Source: Pohlia nutans
Lineage: Eukaryota; Streptophyta; Bryopsida; Bryales; Mniaceae
Length of the DNA stretch: 64,000 nucleotides
Assembly (NCBI GenBank): GCA_022496805.1
Contig: CM040094.1
Location: 2,108,001-2,172,000, forward strand
Reading direction: 5' to 3'
Shown here: positions 34,372-44,304 of the stretch, piece by piece
Layout of the letters: every line of letters starts with the position of its first letter
Position numbering within the stretch: position 1 is the first letter of the stretch
Translations under genes and position numbers: made by a program
Notes under the pieces: model-generated
What the model was told of the DNA's origin: nothing
Databases searched by the model: none
Seen by the model: only the letters and a program-made list of their open reading frames with translations

Positions 34372-34640
34372 CTACAAGATACTAAGAATTAAAATTGAAG
34401 AAGCACCAAGAGTTCCTATGAGAACGTTGGGCATCGGCCTTTTGTGAATTGTTTTCAATACAAGCGCTATTGTCGCCATACAAGTGATCAAATTTGCCAG
34501 CGAACTAAGAATCAAAATTGAAGAAGCACCAAAAGTTCCTATGATAACCTTGTGCATCGGCCTTTCATGAACCATTTTCAATACAAGCGCCATCACCGCC
34601 ATGTAAGTGATCAAAATTGCCACCAAGATCGTCACGACCT
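34372..34640 (-). repeat. Tandem duplication (about 120 bp) with an open hydrophobic frame
   Basis: Two units share ATTGAAGAAGCACCAA and TTTTCAATACAAGCGC. The minus-strand frame stays open through both and encodes two hydrophobic segments separated by KMVHERPM / KTIHKRPM. The pattern is reminiscent of a membrane-transporter exon duplicated in tandem, but I do not recognise the family with confidence. No start context or flanking exons found; probably a gene relic. Confidence 0.4.
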
Positions 34641-34644
34641 TCAC

Positions 34645-35985
34645 TTGTAGTCAAAGAAACAAATGAGCAAAAGGATACTAGTGTAAAGATTGAGGGACGT
34701 ACAAATCTTCTAAAATTAAACGTTCAATGTAGAAAAAGAGATTGGGTTGTAATCATACCCTACTTAGCATTTTTTTTTTGCATATATGAGATACACCACG
34801 AGGAATGTTGTCTCAATGAGACATGCAACTACATTCATAGTGGGCAACAAGATGTGGAATTTCACATACGAAAGGCTATAAAAAGTCTATAGCAAGTGTG
34901 TAGTGTACTTAATTCACAATATTAAAAAATATTGTATTGATTAATGTTTATTTAAATTGAACTTAAGTAATTTGTATTTAATTTGAATTTAAGTTTTTTA
35001 TTTAATTTAAAATCAATTAATTTTTATTTAATTTGAACTCAATTAATTTGAAATTCATTAATTTGTATTTAATTTGAACCCCAACCTCTACAAAAGTAAA
35101 ACATATATATTTGATTGATTCCAATCTCCTTGTGGGTCAATAACTTGGCCAACTTAATGTGCCACATATAGTTAACTAAGATTGACATTGAAATGAATTA
35201 AACATACTTGCAAATTTCTTTTTACAAAAATTAAGATGTGTTAATAGGGTTTGTCACAAGTTCTTCATTGGCTTTCTTTCATCATTACTACATAGTAATA
35301 ATGGGATTTTTTAACGTCTTATCATTTTTGATGACTCTAGATTGTTCTTCTTTCTTGCAAAGGCACATTATTTTATCTCGTGTTTATTCAATAATTTTGG
35401 CTTCATCAATGACTTCTAATTTGAATGAAAAGTTTGAAAGTTGGTTTTAAGCTTGGACGTCACTCATTAGTATTGGAGATAGTGTAAACCATCTCCTAAG
35501 TTTCACAATGATCATTGAGTCAACATTATGTGGGAGATGCCCTGATATAGGTATCCCCTCCAAAATAGTGTGATTTTTGAAAATATATTTTTGGTAAGAA
35601 AAATACATTGAGAATTTACAAAAATTTAAGCACCTTTTTACATGTTGGCATAAAACTATTTCATGCACTAGAAGGAAAGAGGGACTTGTTCATTCAACTT
35701 GGAGCGGGATTCCGAGAGAATTTGGCCAGATTTGAGTGAGTTTGGTCACATCTCAGTGAACATGATTAGTGTACAAGTCTCTCTTTTCTTCTTCTACTGA
35801 TGTTCATTCCTTGTATTTTTTTTTTGCACTTTCTATACATTGTGGTTTCTTTCAGCAAGTCTTTTAGTCAAAGATTTGTGAGCAAAAAAGTAAGCTTAAG
35901 CCAATCCTGGACGGAAAAGAAAGACAATCAAAATGAATGACACAACTTGAGCATGCGATCTACACAGATGAGATTACACTTAACT
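34645..35985. other. AT-rich intergenic DNA
   Basis: Includes TTTAATTTGAA-type simple repeats at 34950-35080. No gene seen. Confidence 0.4.
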
Positions 35986-36180
35986 GTCTAGTAGGAAATG
36001 TGTCGTTTTTCATTTACTATAAATGAAAAAGAAATGAAACTGCGCCCTGAACACATGGGTTTTATGAATGTTGGTGAGTAGTTTTGGTCACAAGAAGACA
36101 AAAATATAAGTATAATATTCCGGTATTGTTCATAGTTCCTACAAAGTGGGGAATGAAAAACGACAAGTTTGCTATTAGTG
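35986..36180. mobile_element. CACTA-like MITE, family 1
   Basis: Left CTGTCTAGTAGGAAATGTG (first bases mutated), then TCGTTTTTCATTTACTATAA; right GTTTGCTATTAGTG. Same family as 28432-28607, opposite orientation. Confidence 0.75.
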
Positions 36181-36893
36181 TTATTGGTGCCAAGGAAAAA
36201 GCATGGTTGGTAGTGAGAGTTCTAAACGCTTCATAGATTTTTCTTCAAAGGGTGTGTACTCACATAGGGAGCGTCCAAAGCCAATGCACTACAAGGAGAA
36301 GGCGTCGCTTTTCACTCCTTCTGTGAGTCAAACAACGCCACTTTGTAGTCACCGATTTTTTGGTTGGGCTTGGTGAGTGAGATTTGTCATGTAGAACAAG
36401 TGTCTACAATGAAAACAACAACGAACAGGATCCTCCAGAATGAGAAACAATGCCTTTGTTTGTAGTGATGTGCTACAGATCTGTAGTCTCTCAAGAGCAC
36501 TCGACAAAAGGTTAGTGTACTGTACACTAGGACGTACATTCATGTATACTCATGACTGGTTGTTGACTTTTCAAGAGCTAATGTGGCTCCATCCCATTGG
36601 CAACCTGTCGCCATCGCCATCACAAGTTGCAACTCATAACCTTCTCTCTTGTCAATTTGCATCTTACACCAACTTGGATCATGAAGATTAAGGGTTGTGA
36701 TTGAAAAGTGAACAACCGGTTATGTATTAAATAACCAATGAGCCGCTACCGTGGCTCGTCAATTATCTAGTACATATTTGTTCACAACAATTGTTGTTTT
36801 ATACACCAAGTTTTTCTAATGAGAGAATTGGAAGCTTTGTGTTCGTATTGAAAAGGAATTGGCCTTTTTGGGGTGATTTGCACAATCATTGAT

Positions 36894-37013
36894 CATTAGT
36901 AGAAAATGTGGCACTCCCTAAAGCAATGCTCAAGCAAAATCACTATGCATGCGTGGAATTTGGCACCACATGACTGGGCAACTCCCTCGACATTACCACC
37001 TTTTCTACTAGTG
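36894..37013. mobile_element. CACTA-like MITE, family 2
   Basis: Paralogue of 28614-28733 through the segmental duplication; ends CATTAGTAGAAAATGTGG and CCACCTTTTCTACTAGTG, GAT on both flanks. Confidence 0.8.
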
Positions 37014-37338
37014 GATCTTCAAATGAAAGCTCAAAATGATATATAAACCTTTCCTAGCTTGAGGATCGTCCTAGTTTTTCATGTTGTGCACATCTTGTCT
37101 TGAGAAAGTTTATTAGACTTTTTATTTCCGATAAAGGTTGTCATTTTTTGTTCAACTTGACACTGTCTGACTTTGAGTGTCACATATGTTAGAAAATTTG
37201 GATGAAATGTTCTCAAATATTTCTAAATATTCTAAACTATTTTTTGTATATTTTAAGAATATGCTTGTTACGTTTAACAAATGGAGAGGTCTACTAGATG
37301 TTTCTGACTTGGGTTCAACACTTACAACAATACTAATA

Positions 37339-37655
37339 CTGTACATAGAAGGCAGGGTTGGCAGAAAATAATTCCCCAAAAAAATGCCGAAAAAATAAAT
37401 GAATTTATTAAGTATTATGTCAAAATCAACAAAAATAAAGTCAACTAAAAGCCGAAATTTAAAACAAAATAAAATATAACACTCAACGAAAATCGTAGAC
37501 AAAAAATAAAATAGAAAGTTTAGGCGCTAAAAGTTTTAATGTTAACTATTAATAGCCTATTTCTTAATAATTACTTTTGAAAGTGCGGACCTCCACTGAT
37601 TCAACTTTTATTAATTATTCGACATGAAAGTGCCGACCCTGCCTTCCACGTACGG
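37339..37655. mobile_element. MITE with GGAAGGCAGGGTCGGCA-type ends
   Basis: Left CTGTACATAGAAGGCAGGG and right CCCTGCCTTCCACGTACGG are mirror images over about 25 bp with few mismatches. Related ends at 41128-41345. Superfamily not assigned. Confidence 0.75.
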
Positions 37656-37770
37656 TAAGGTGGTCTTTGGACAACAAATTAATATCAATATGGGCCTTGA
37701 ACTGTTGGACACTGTACTTTGAAATTATTTATTGGTGTTCAAAGACCACCCTTTCTACTAGTATTGTTTG

Positions 37771-37804
<34 letters not shown>

Positions 37805-38184
37805 TTGCATACTATTTCTTGGAGCCCACACTTACTATCCTATAATTTGGTTACATCATGTGATACAAGAATAAAGTTTTGTAAAATCGTTTGGAAACAA
37901 CATAAGATAGTGACAAAGCAAGTGTCCTTTTTGAAATTTTGAATTGCTCCCTTTTGCATATGGGTCAAAAAGGGTTCCTACCATAAACCATGTTGGGTTG
38001 CACTATAGGTCTTTGCGTCATTTTAAACAAAAAAGATGGCTTGGAAGACTAGACATTGACTGGAATTAAGTCAATATCGTGCCGTGATTTTTAACCAAAT
38101 CCGTGCATGATCCAAGGGCTCAGTCAATTTGCTACCAAATGTAACATATGCATAAGATTCAATAGATCATAGTAGACTTGCTCT

Positions 38185-38300
38185 GCCCCACAATAGATGG
38201 TGCAACATATTCCACACCCAACAATACCAAAGCAGAAGCGAAGTGGACAGGTGGAGTCCCAAGATGACGCAGGATGGAAAGTCCTAGAGCATAAAGTGAA
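38185..38300. repeat. Dispersed repeat, GGAATATTCCACACCCAACA type
   Basis: CATATTCCACACCCAACA, then AAGTGGACAGGTGGAG. Related blocks at 59527-59640 and 63892-64000. Boundaries unknown. Confidence 0.65.
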
Positions 38301-38697
38301 TGTTATGTGTGGGTCATATGTGCCAGCAAAAAGAATTAAATATAAAAAGATCAAAAATTTAAAAACCCAATGTCACTGATGGGGTGTGAGAAATTGCCAT
38401 CCAAGTGTTGATGTGAGCGCAGACTAAGATACCAACGATATTAGAATTAGCTTTGGCTGAGCAATAGTTGATGAGATGGTATTGGCTGGGAGTTACTTAA
38501 CCCCTGCTGAAATGTACCGACCCTTTGAACACAAGTAGATGCTAACCTCAAAAATAGATATTAGCATGGCTCAGATGTACATGAGGTGTATATGAGAGGA
38601 CCATTACAAGCATAAAATCCACCCAACAGATTTGACATACTTGCATTTGGAGGTCTCTCCAATATTATCAACACTTCCTCATCACAAGAAATTTACT

Positions 38698-39898
38698 TTA
38701 ACCCTTAACTTCCTGAACCATTTTGAGCGCGTTTTGGACCCTAATTTTTTCGGTTAGGGATACATACTGCTCAAACTTATGTAGTTCACTTTTTTACAAA
38801 ATCAACCGTAAGATCTTGTAGATATGCAAGTCACCTTCATCTATACAAAGTTTGGTGTCAATCCAAGTTATAGGTTGCTTGGATGGGACATAAAAGTGAA
38901 GGGTACTCCAAGAAATTCATTGTTTTCTTACTGCTGAAAATGAGCTTTGACCGACACTCTTGGGCACATACTATTTTAGAAAGTTGGTGCATTCTTGTCA
39001 TTCTGAAGATAATCAAGTTCCCTACGAATGACAACAAGTTTTGTATTTTTAGGATAAAAAATGAGTGAGAAAGAGGCCTTAACATGACATCCAACACCAA
39101 ATTCGCTAATTTTGCACTTGGCCATATAATCATGCACTTGGCCCCCAAGCGCATTAAAATAATTGTTTGAAAAAATCTCTTAAAAACAGGGATTTTTGTC
39201 TTTCTACAATCCCTTACGATGTAAAGAAACAATTATTTAATTTATTTCCCATCCTTATCTTTATCTTTTCTTTTATCTTTATCTTTATCTTATCTTACCT
39301 TTTCTTTTGTCTTGGTTTTTTTCTTGTCTTCTTTCTTGTCTTTTTCTTGTCTTCCTTCTTGTTTTTCTTCTAGTCTTCCACTTGTCTTTTTTTTTTCTTC
39401 ACCTTGCCATTTTTGGAGTTTAAACGATAATTTAAAAAATATAAAAAAAAATCAGTGAGCAGGCTGAATCCAATACAGGCCCGGAAGAAATAAAAATCGA
39501 AAAAATAAAAAAAATAAAAAATAAAAAATATTTATTTATTTATTTATTTTGTTTCCGGTTTTTCCGGGCAGGGAGGGTCCGCGCGCGCGGACCCTACTCT
39601 TTTTTAGATCCACTCTCCTTCCCTCCTCTCCTTTCCTTTTTTTCCCCTCTCCCCTTTATAAACCCTCCCTCATTCTCCCTCCCTCACTCTTCTTTCCTCC
39701 TCTCTCTTCTTCCTTTATATTGAGGAGAAGGGAGAAGGAAGAGAGGGAGAAGAACAAGAGAGGAAAAGGGGAGGAAGGAGAGTGTGAGGGAGGGAGAGTG
39801 AGGGAGGGCTTATATAGGGGAGAGGGAGGAGTGAGGGAGGGAGGGTCAAAGAAGAGTAGGGTCCGCGCGCGCAGACCCTCCCTGCCCGGAAAAACCGG

Positions 39899-39932
<34 letters not shown>

Positions 39933-40780
39933 TTATTTATTTATTTATTTATTTATTTTATTTTATTTTATTTTTTTGTCTTCTGGGCCTGTATTGGATT
40001 CAGCCTACTTCCTGATTTTTGTTTTTATTTTTTAAAAAATATCGTTTAAACTCCAAAAATGGCAAGGTGAAGGAAAAAAAGGAAGACAAGTGGAAGACTA
40101 GAAGAAAAAGAAGAAGGAAGACAAGAGGAAGACAAGAAAGAAGACAAGGAAAAAAAACAAGATAAAAGAAAAAGAAAAGATAAAGAAAAAGATTAAAGAT
40201 AAAGATAAGGATAAAAATTAAAGTAAATAATTGTTTCTTTACAATGAAGAGATTGTAGAAAGACAAAAATCCCTATTTTTACAGATTTTTTCAAACAATT
40301 TTCTTTAAAGCCAAGTTTGCTCATGAAATGAGTGCACTTGGCCAAGTGCAAAATTAGGGAATTGGGTGTTATCCACTTTTTACTAGTTCACTTGTGACTT
40401 TGAGAGAAATCTTACAAATTCTTACAAATCTGATCTTCCATTGCAAAATCAGACACGGTAGGTTGAAAGATTTGCATTTCAGTAGCTACACCCACCTACA
40501 AGCCGCCCTGTCCAACTGGAATACGTGGTAGTTCGTCATTCGCCCGTCACTCTTTTTTGTTGACTTTTCTTCCTCAGTTTTGTGACCACCCAATACTTGT
40601 GAATTTTTGTAAAATTGACAATGTGCATTTTCCAAATCAGATTACACCATTGGATAGCTAACTCGTTTCTGCACAAAATTGGCCTAGATTTTGAATCATT
40701 CGGGCACTCCTTCCTCAAGATATTTTCAGCTCTAAAAATAGAACGACCCATTTTGGGTCGCCCAGGAAGTTAAGGGTTAA
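38698..40780. mobile_element. TTAA-flanked element (f), middle shell
   Basis: Perfect 18-base ends TTAACCCTTAACTTCCTG and CAGGAAGTTAAGGGTTAA. The relative at 48626 reads ACTATTGTAATTGG where this insertion reads ACTTTAA ... TTAATTGA, so a single TAAT/TTAA site was duplicated on insertion. Interior carries a foldback. Confidence 0.88.
39089..40372. repeat. Long foldback (inner shell), arms about 640 bp
   Basis: ATCCAACACCAAATTCGC ... TTTTGCACTTGGCC at the left mirrors GGCCAAGTGCAAAATTAGGG ... ATTGGGTGTTAT at the right. Inside, AGGGATTTTTGTCTTTCTAC mirrors GTAGAAAGACAAAAATCCC, and AATCCAATACAGGCCC mirrors GGGCCTGTATTGGATT. The core holds GGGTCCGCGCGCGCGGACCC at 39577 and a near-copy at 39863, and opposed pyrimidine- and purine-rich tracts. 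An A run of about 32 sits at 39899. No real coding sequence; long ORFs here are artefacts of base bias. Confidence 0.88.
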
Positions 40781-40909
40781 TTGATAAAGAATTTAATAGG
40801 CTTGCAAAGGTGATTTGGATGAAAGTCATTCGAGATTGTATGAGAAAGTTATATGGCTTTGAATCTGTTCATAATCTAGTTTCTGTACGTTGTGACGTTT
40901 AGGGGTTAA

Positions 40910-41110
40910 CTAAAGTAGGAGCACCCAAAACCAACAATGTACCCAATTCTAATAATTTTTAGATATGGTAGTCATTCTAGAACATAAATCTAGGTAGACC
41001 ATAGATAATTTATCATTTTGATTAACAAACAATAAGGGCTCTATGATGTGCTTACTGCTTAGATTTGCATTCTAAAATGATTACCATGCAGAGCTTAGCT
41101 TCGTGAATGT
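40910..41110. repeat. Relative of the MITE at 63694-63879
   Basis: Shares CCAAAACCAACA, AAATCTAGGTAGACCATA and CTCTATGATGTGC with 63694-63879; its right terminal repeat is degenerate. Confidence 0.6.
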
Positions 41111-41127
41111 ATTAGATTGTTTGTGTA

Positions 41128-41345
41128 CTATATAGTAGGTGGAGGATAGGGTCGGCGCTCGGCACATCTATGTCAAATACTTAATTTAAAAAATAATAAT
41201 TTTGAAACATTGAATATTTACTAATATTTTCAATGTTCTTTTTCTCACCAATAAAATAACTTCTTAAATATTTTTAAAAATCCCAAAACCTTTGACATTT
41301 GTTTTTGCAAATATTTCTTGCCGAACCTGCCTTCCACTATAGTTA
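41128..41345. mobile_element. MITE with GGAAGGCAGGTTCGGCA-type ends
   Basis: Left ACTATATAGTAGGTGGAGG...AGGGTCGGC, right GCCGAACCTGCCTTCCACTA. Relative of 37339-37655. Confidence 0.6.
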
Positions 41346-41489
41346 TTGGACTATTCTCTAAGCCTCACTCTCTCCCGTATTGAATCAAGTTGCTTCTGCT
41401 GAATCAGCCAAAAACCTGGGTTGAAATTTGCAAAAGTGCTAAAAAAAAAAGTCTGCCCAAAAGCAAAGACCAGAAAAAGAAGATGGTAA

Positions 41490-41770
41490 GGGCTTTACGA
41501 GTCACTCATGTGAATCATGTCAAGCGATAGATAGAATCTGTGGTCCTCTTTCAAGCTAACAAGGTTGGCGTGAATAAAGTGTATGTTCATAATGTCAATG
41601 ATCTAGTGTCCATTAAACAAAAGGGCTACAAAGTGGAACAAAACTACTCGCCTTTGGGAAAGACAAAACACCGTTATTATACCCAGTTGTCAGAATCCGC
41701 ATGTCATGTCGAATAATTATATTTTTTGAAAGTTTACTTTTCAAAAAATGTCAAATTTCGCAAATATTTT
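41490..41770 (+). repeat. Retroposon-like fragment, copy 3
   Basis: GGCGTGAATAAAGTGTATG and AATGTCAATGATCTAGTGTC match the heads of the repeats at 9295-9890 and 19515-20065. From 41690 it also resembles 51500-51590 (TTTTCAAAAAATGTCAAATTT). Confidence 0.5.
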
Positions 41771-42631
41771 TCAAGATTCTCTTTTTACAGTCGTAGGTCG
41801 TAACTCGTAATTAATCCTCGGTACTCCTCGTACATTGATCAGTAGTGATGAAGGTGAGGGGCACTTTCCTAATGATGCTCTTAGAAACATTTCATCCTTT
41901 TTCTGATCTCACTCTAACCTCAATGCATCTTCTTGTCATTGTATCAAGAGATCATTAGACTAGAAGAGAGGGATTAAAACTGATGATGCTAGAGAACAAT
42001 CAACTTCTTAACACCATGTGGCATTAACTCTCCACCAACTAAAGTAGCAACAATGACTGACTATTTGGCTTCTGCATGCATGCTCAACTTCAATATTTTT
42101 CTTTGCTGATTTGTTCAACTACCACATTGATCTTATTAAGACCCAACAACTCAAAGTGACTTACATTGAGATTACATCTTGTAATTCAAAAGTCCGAGAG
42201 TGACAATCGCAAATTAATACCTCCCTCGCTACTGCCACTACGAGGAGAAGGCATTGCTTTTTATTCTTACGAGTCAAACGGCGCCACTGCGCACTCACCA
42301 ATTTTTGATGAGTGCGATTCATTACGCGAGACAAGCCTTTACACAAGGAGATTTTGCGGGTGTCCCATATGGGAGATAGCTTGTTTTTCCCTATTATTTC
42401 CCTCTTCCAATTACACTTATAAGGGAATGTGGCAATGTGTGCAAGAATGAACAGTTCCTGCATAGTGTATGAGGGACTTTTGATGCACAAGGGATTTGTT
42501 AAGGTAATTTGAGAAGAAATTGAATTGCAAATCGATGTTTAGCAGGGAAATTAAAATTCCCATATATGCGTCTAACAGGGAAAATTCGAATCCCGTTTAC
42601 ATATTCATTCCTACAAGGGAATTATTTTGCT
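41771..42631. other. Intergenic DNA
   Basis: No supported gene. Overlapping short frames at 42161-42490 on both strands lack motifs. Confidence 0.4.
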
Positions 42632-42868
42632 TTAACCCCGAAAGGACCGTACGGCCCCCAAGGGGCTTCATGTTTTTTTCTGCAATTTTGAGTAGGTTTT
42701 ATCTAGACTTCCTTTTCTTCAAATTTGTTTTTTTTTGCCAACACGTGCAATATTCTTTACTGATTCCAAAGATATTAAATTTGGTCACATCTGAATTATA
42801 TTTTTCACAATACGATTGTTTAAAGTTGTCAATTTAAAACCATGAATCTTTGGTTCTTTAGGGGTTAA
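42632..42868. mobile_element. TTAA-flanked element (g)
   Basis: TTAACCCCGAAAGGACCGTA left, GGTTCTTTAGGGGTTAA right; closest to the GH3 intron 4 element (16006-16244). Confidence 0.88.
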
Positions 42869-42925
42869 TCTCCCACATGTGTATTAGGGAATTTTAGAGG
42901 ATCTCCAAGCAGACCTGCTTGTAAC

Positions 42926-43338
42926 TTAGAGCATGCCTAGCAGCATGTGTTTTGGAGGGACCAACGCCAAGATTTGGTGTAGTTATCTCTACTTGCTTTG
43001 AAGTTTGGCCCACCAACGCTAAATAATAGTTTTTGGAGCCAAAGTTTGAGGTTTCCCCGTCAACCAGAGAAGCTTTGGCGCAAGCAAATTTCTCACACCA
43101 AGCAAGCAAAGATGCTCAATCAACAATTAAATAACGAGCTTGAAGACTATTCACCAGCCCGTGCTTCAAGGTCATCAAATAACTTTATATAAAATCTTCG
43201 TTTTATAAGTTGCCTTGGTGTTCGCTCCAAGAATGCTGCTGAGGTACTTCATGTATTACATTCCTCCATATTAAAAATGGCCTTCAAATTGATGCTTGAC
43301 GGACCTTTTTTTCTCTAGTACTACTAGGCTTGCTCTTA
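42926..43338. mobile_element. PIF/Harbinger-like MITE 1 of a joined pair
   Basis: TTA then GAGCATGCCTAGCAG at the left; CTACTAGGCTTGCTC then TTA at the right. Shares its right TTA with the next element. Confidence 0.8.
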
Positions 43339-43706
43339 GAGCAGGCCCAGCAGCACCCATTTTCCACTCACCAACGCTATTTATGGATGATAAAGTACCT
43401 CTTATGGTGTGGAGTTTGATATTTGTCCACCAAATGTTGCCCATATGGTGAGTGGTGATTCTCACATCAAGCAATTTGTCCCACTCTCTGACAAGACAAT
43501 GCTCTCACTTTATGAAGTTAAGTTTAGTAAATTTATTCTCCGCCATTATGATTGTCCCAAGTAGTGACAAAAGCAGTAGTTTAAAATTGATTGATGCACT
43601 CTATTCTAGGCACGCTTGGTGGTTGTTGCTGAGGAAGTTCTCAATTCTCTCATACCATCTTGGATGTGGACTTGGTGCACAATGACCAACTGCTGGGCTT
43701 GCTCTT
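43336..43706. mobile_element. PIF/Harbinger-like MITE 2 of a joined pair
   Basis: TTA then GAGCAGGCCCAGCAG; right CTGCTGGGCTTGCTC then TTA. Related to its neighbour (both contain a CACCAACGCTA-like block) but clearly diverged, so not a simple tandem copy. Confidence 0.8.
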
Positions 43707-43885
43707 AGTATGCTATATCGTGACATGCGATTATTTCCCATAAAACTCCCTTTGCTTTTGCAGTACAGATCCACTTGTCACCGACGAGGTCCGCAACCAG
43801 TCAGCCCCTCAGGCGCCAGCCTTGAATGTCGTCAACCTCGTGCGTTGAACTCCGACGAGCCCACCGTAGACAATCACGTCCACCG

Positions 43886-44069
43886 GGGTCTCATATGCGA
43901 TTCCCTGTGTGATTTCCCTGCGAGTCTCACTTTTCCCAGTGAGTCTTAAATCTGCTTATTCACCAGTTTAATGTTCACTCACCTGCTTGTAAAAGGAAAG
44001 TTTAACACGTGTCAACTCTTGAGGCTCGGTGGGAAAAGTGACACTCACAGGGAATCGCATATGAGACCC
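43886..44069. mobile_element. MITE with GGGTCTCATATGCGATTCCC ends
   Basis: The first 24 bases from GGGTCTCATATGCGATTCCC are mirrored perfectly at the right end (GGGAATCGCATATGAGACCC). GC-rich; target duplication not clear. Lies about 235 bp upstream of the COQ2-like start codon. Confidence 0.85.
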
Positions 44070-44304
44070 ATGTGGTCACCGGGGGCACAGTATTAAAAAT
44101 CTGAATCCCATCTCAGCATGGCATCATTCAGCCTGAACCCCATCTCACTATAATCCTTTCAAAACATACGTACATACAGCTCTTGCACGGAAGTTTTTCT
44201 AACGAAAGTCAGAGCATTCGGCGTTTCGATCAACCTGATACCTGCAGGTCCGTTCTTGAGCCATTCCTGACTACTACGTCACCAATCTATCTGCTCAGAG
44301 CTTC

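Larger units (their letters stand above)
36515..37915. repeat. Second segmental duplication, copy 2
   Basis: Counterpart of 28020-29035. Lacks the family-1 MITE but carries, at 37190-37790, an inserted block with a GGAAGGCAGGGTCGGCA-type MITE and a second small inverted repeat (GGTGGTCTTTGGACAAC ... GTGTTCAAAGACCACC, about 37662-37750). An A(17) run precedes (TA)n at 37772. Confidence 0.85.
38497..40909. mobile_element. TTAA-flanked element (e), outer shell of a triple nest
   Basis: Left TTAACCCCTGCTGAAATGTA, right GACGTTTAGGGGTTAA. Both halves are colinear with the uninterrupted relative at 48426-48755: left half up to CTCATCACAAGAAA, right half from GAATTTAATAG. The middle is replaced by element f. 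Confidence 0.88.

Noticed and set aside
34372..34640. Naming this a SWEET-type sugar transporter
   Set aside because: The hydrophobic pattern is only vaguely similar and key Pro and aromatic residues of the family are not evident.
39549..40049. 166-codon frame in the foldback core
   Set aside because: Low-complexity Ser/Pro/Phe then Lys/Glu tracts from the purine and pyrimidine arms; not a protein.
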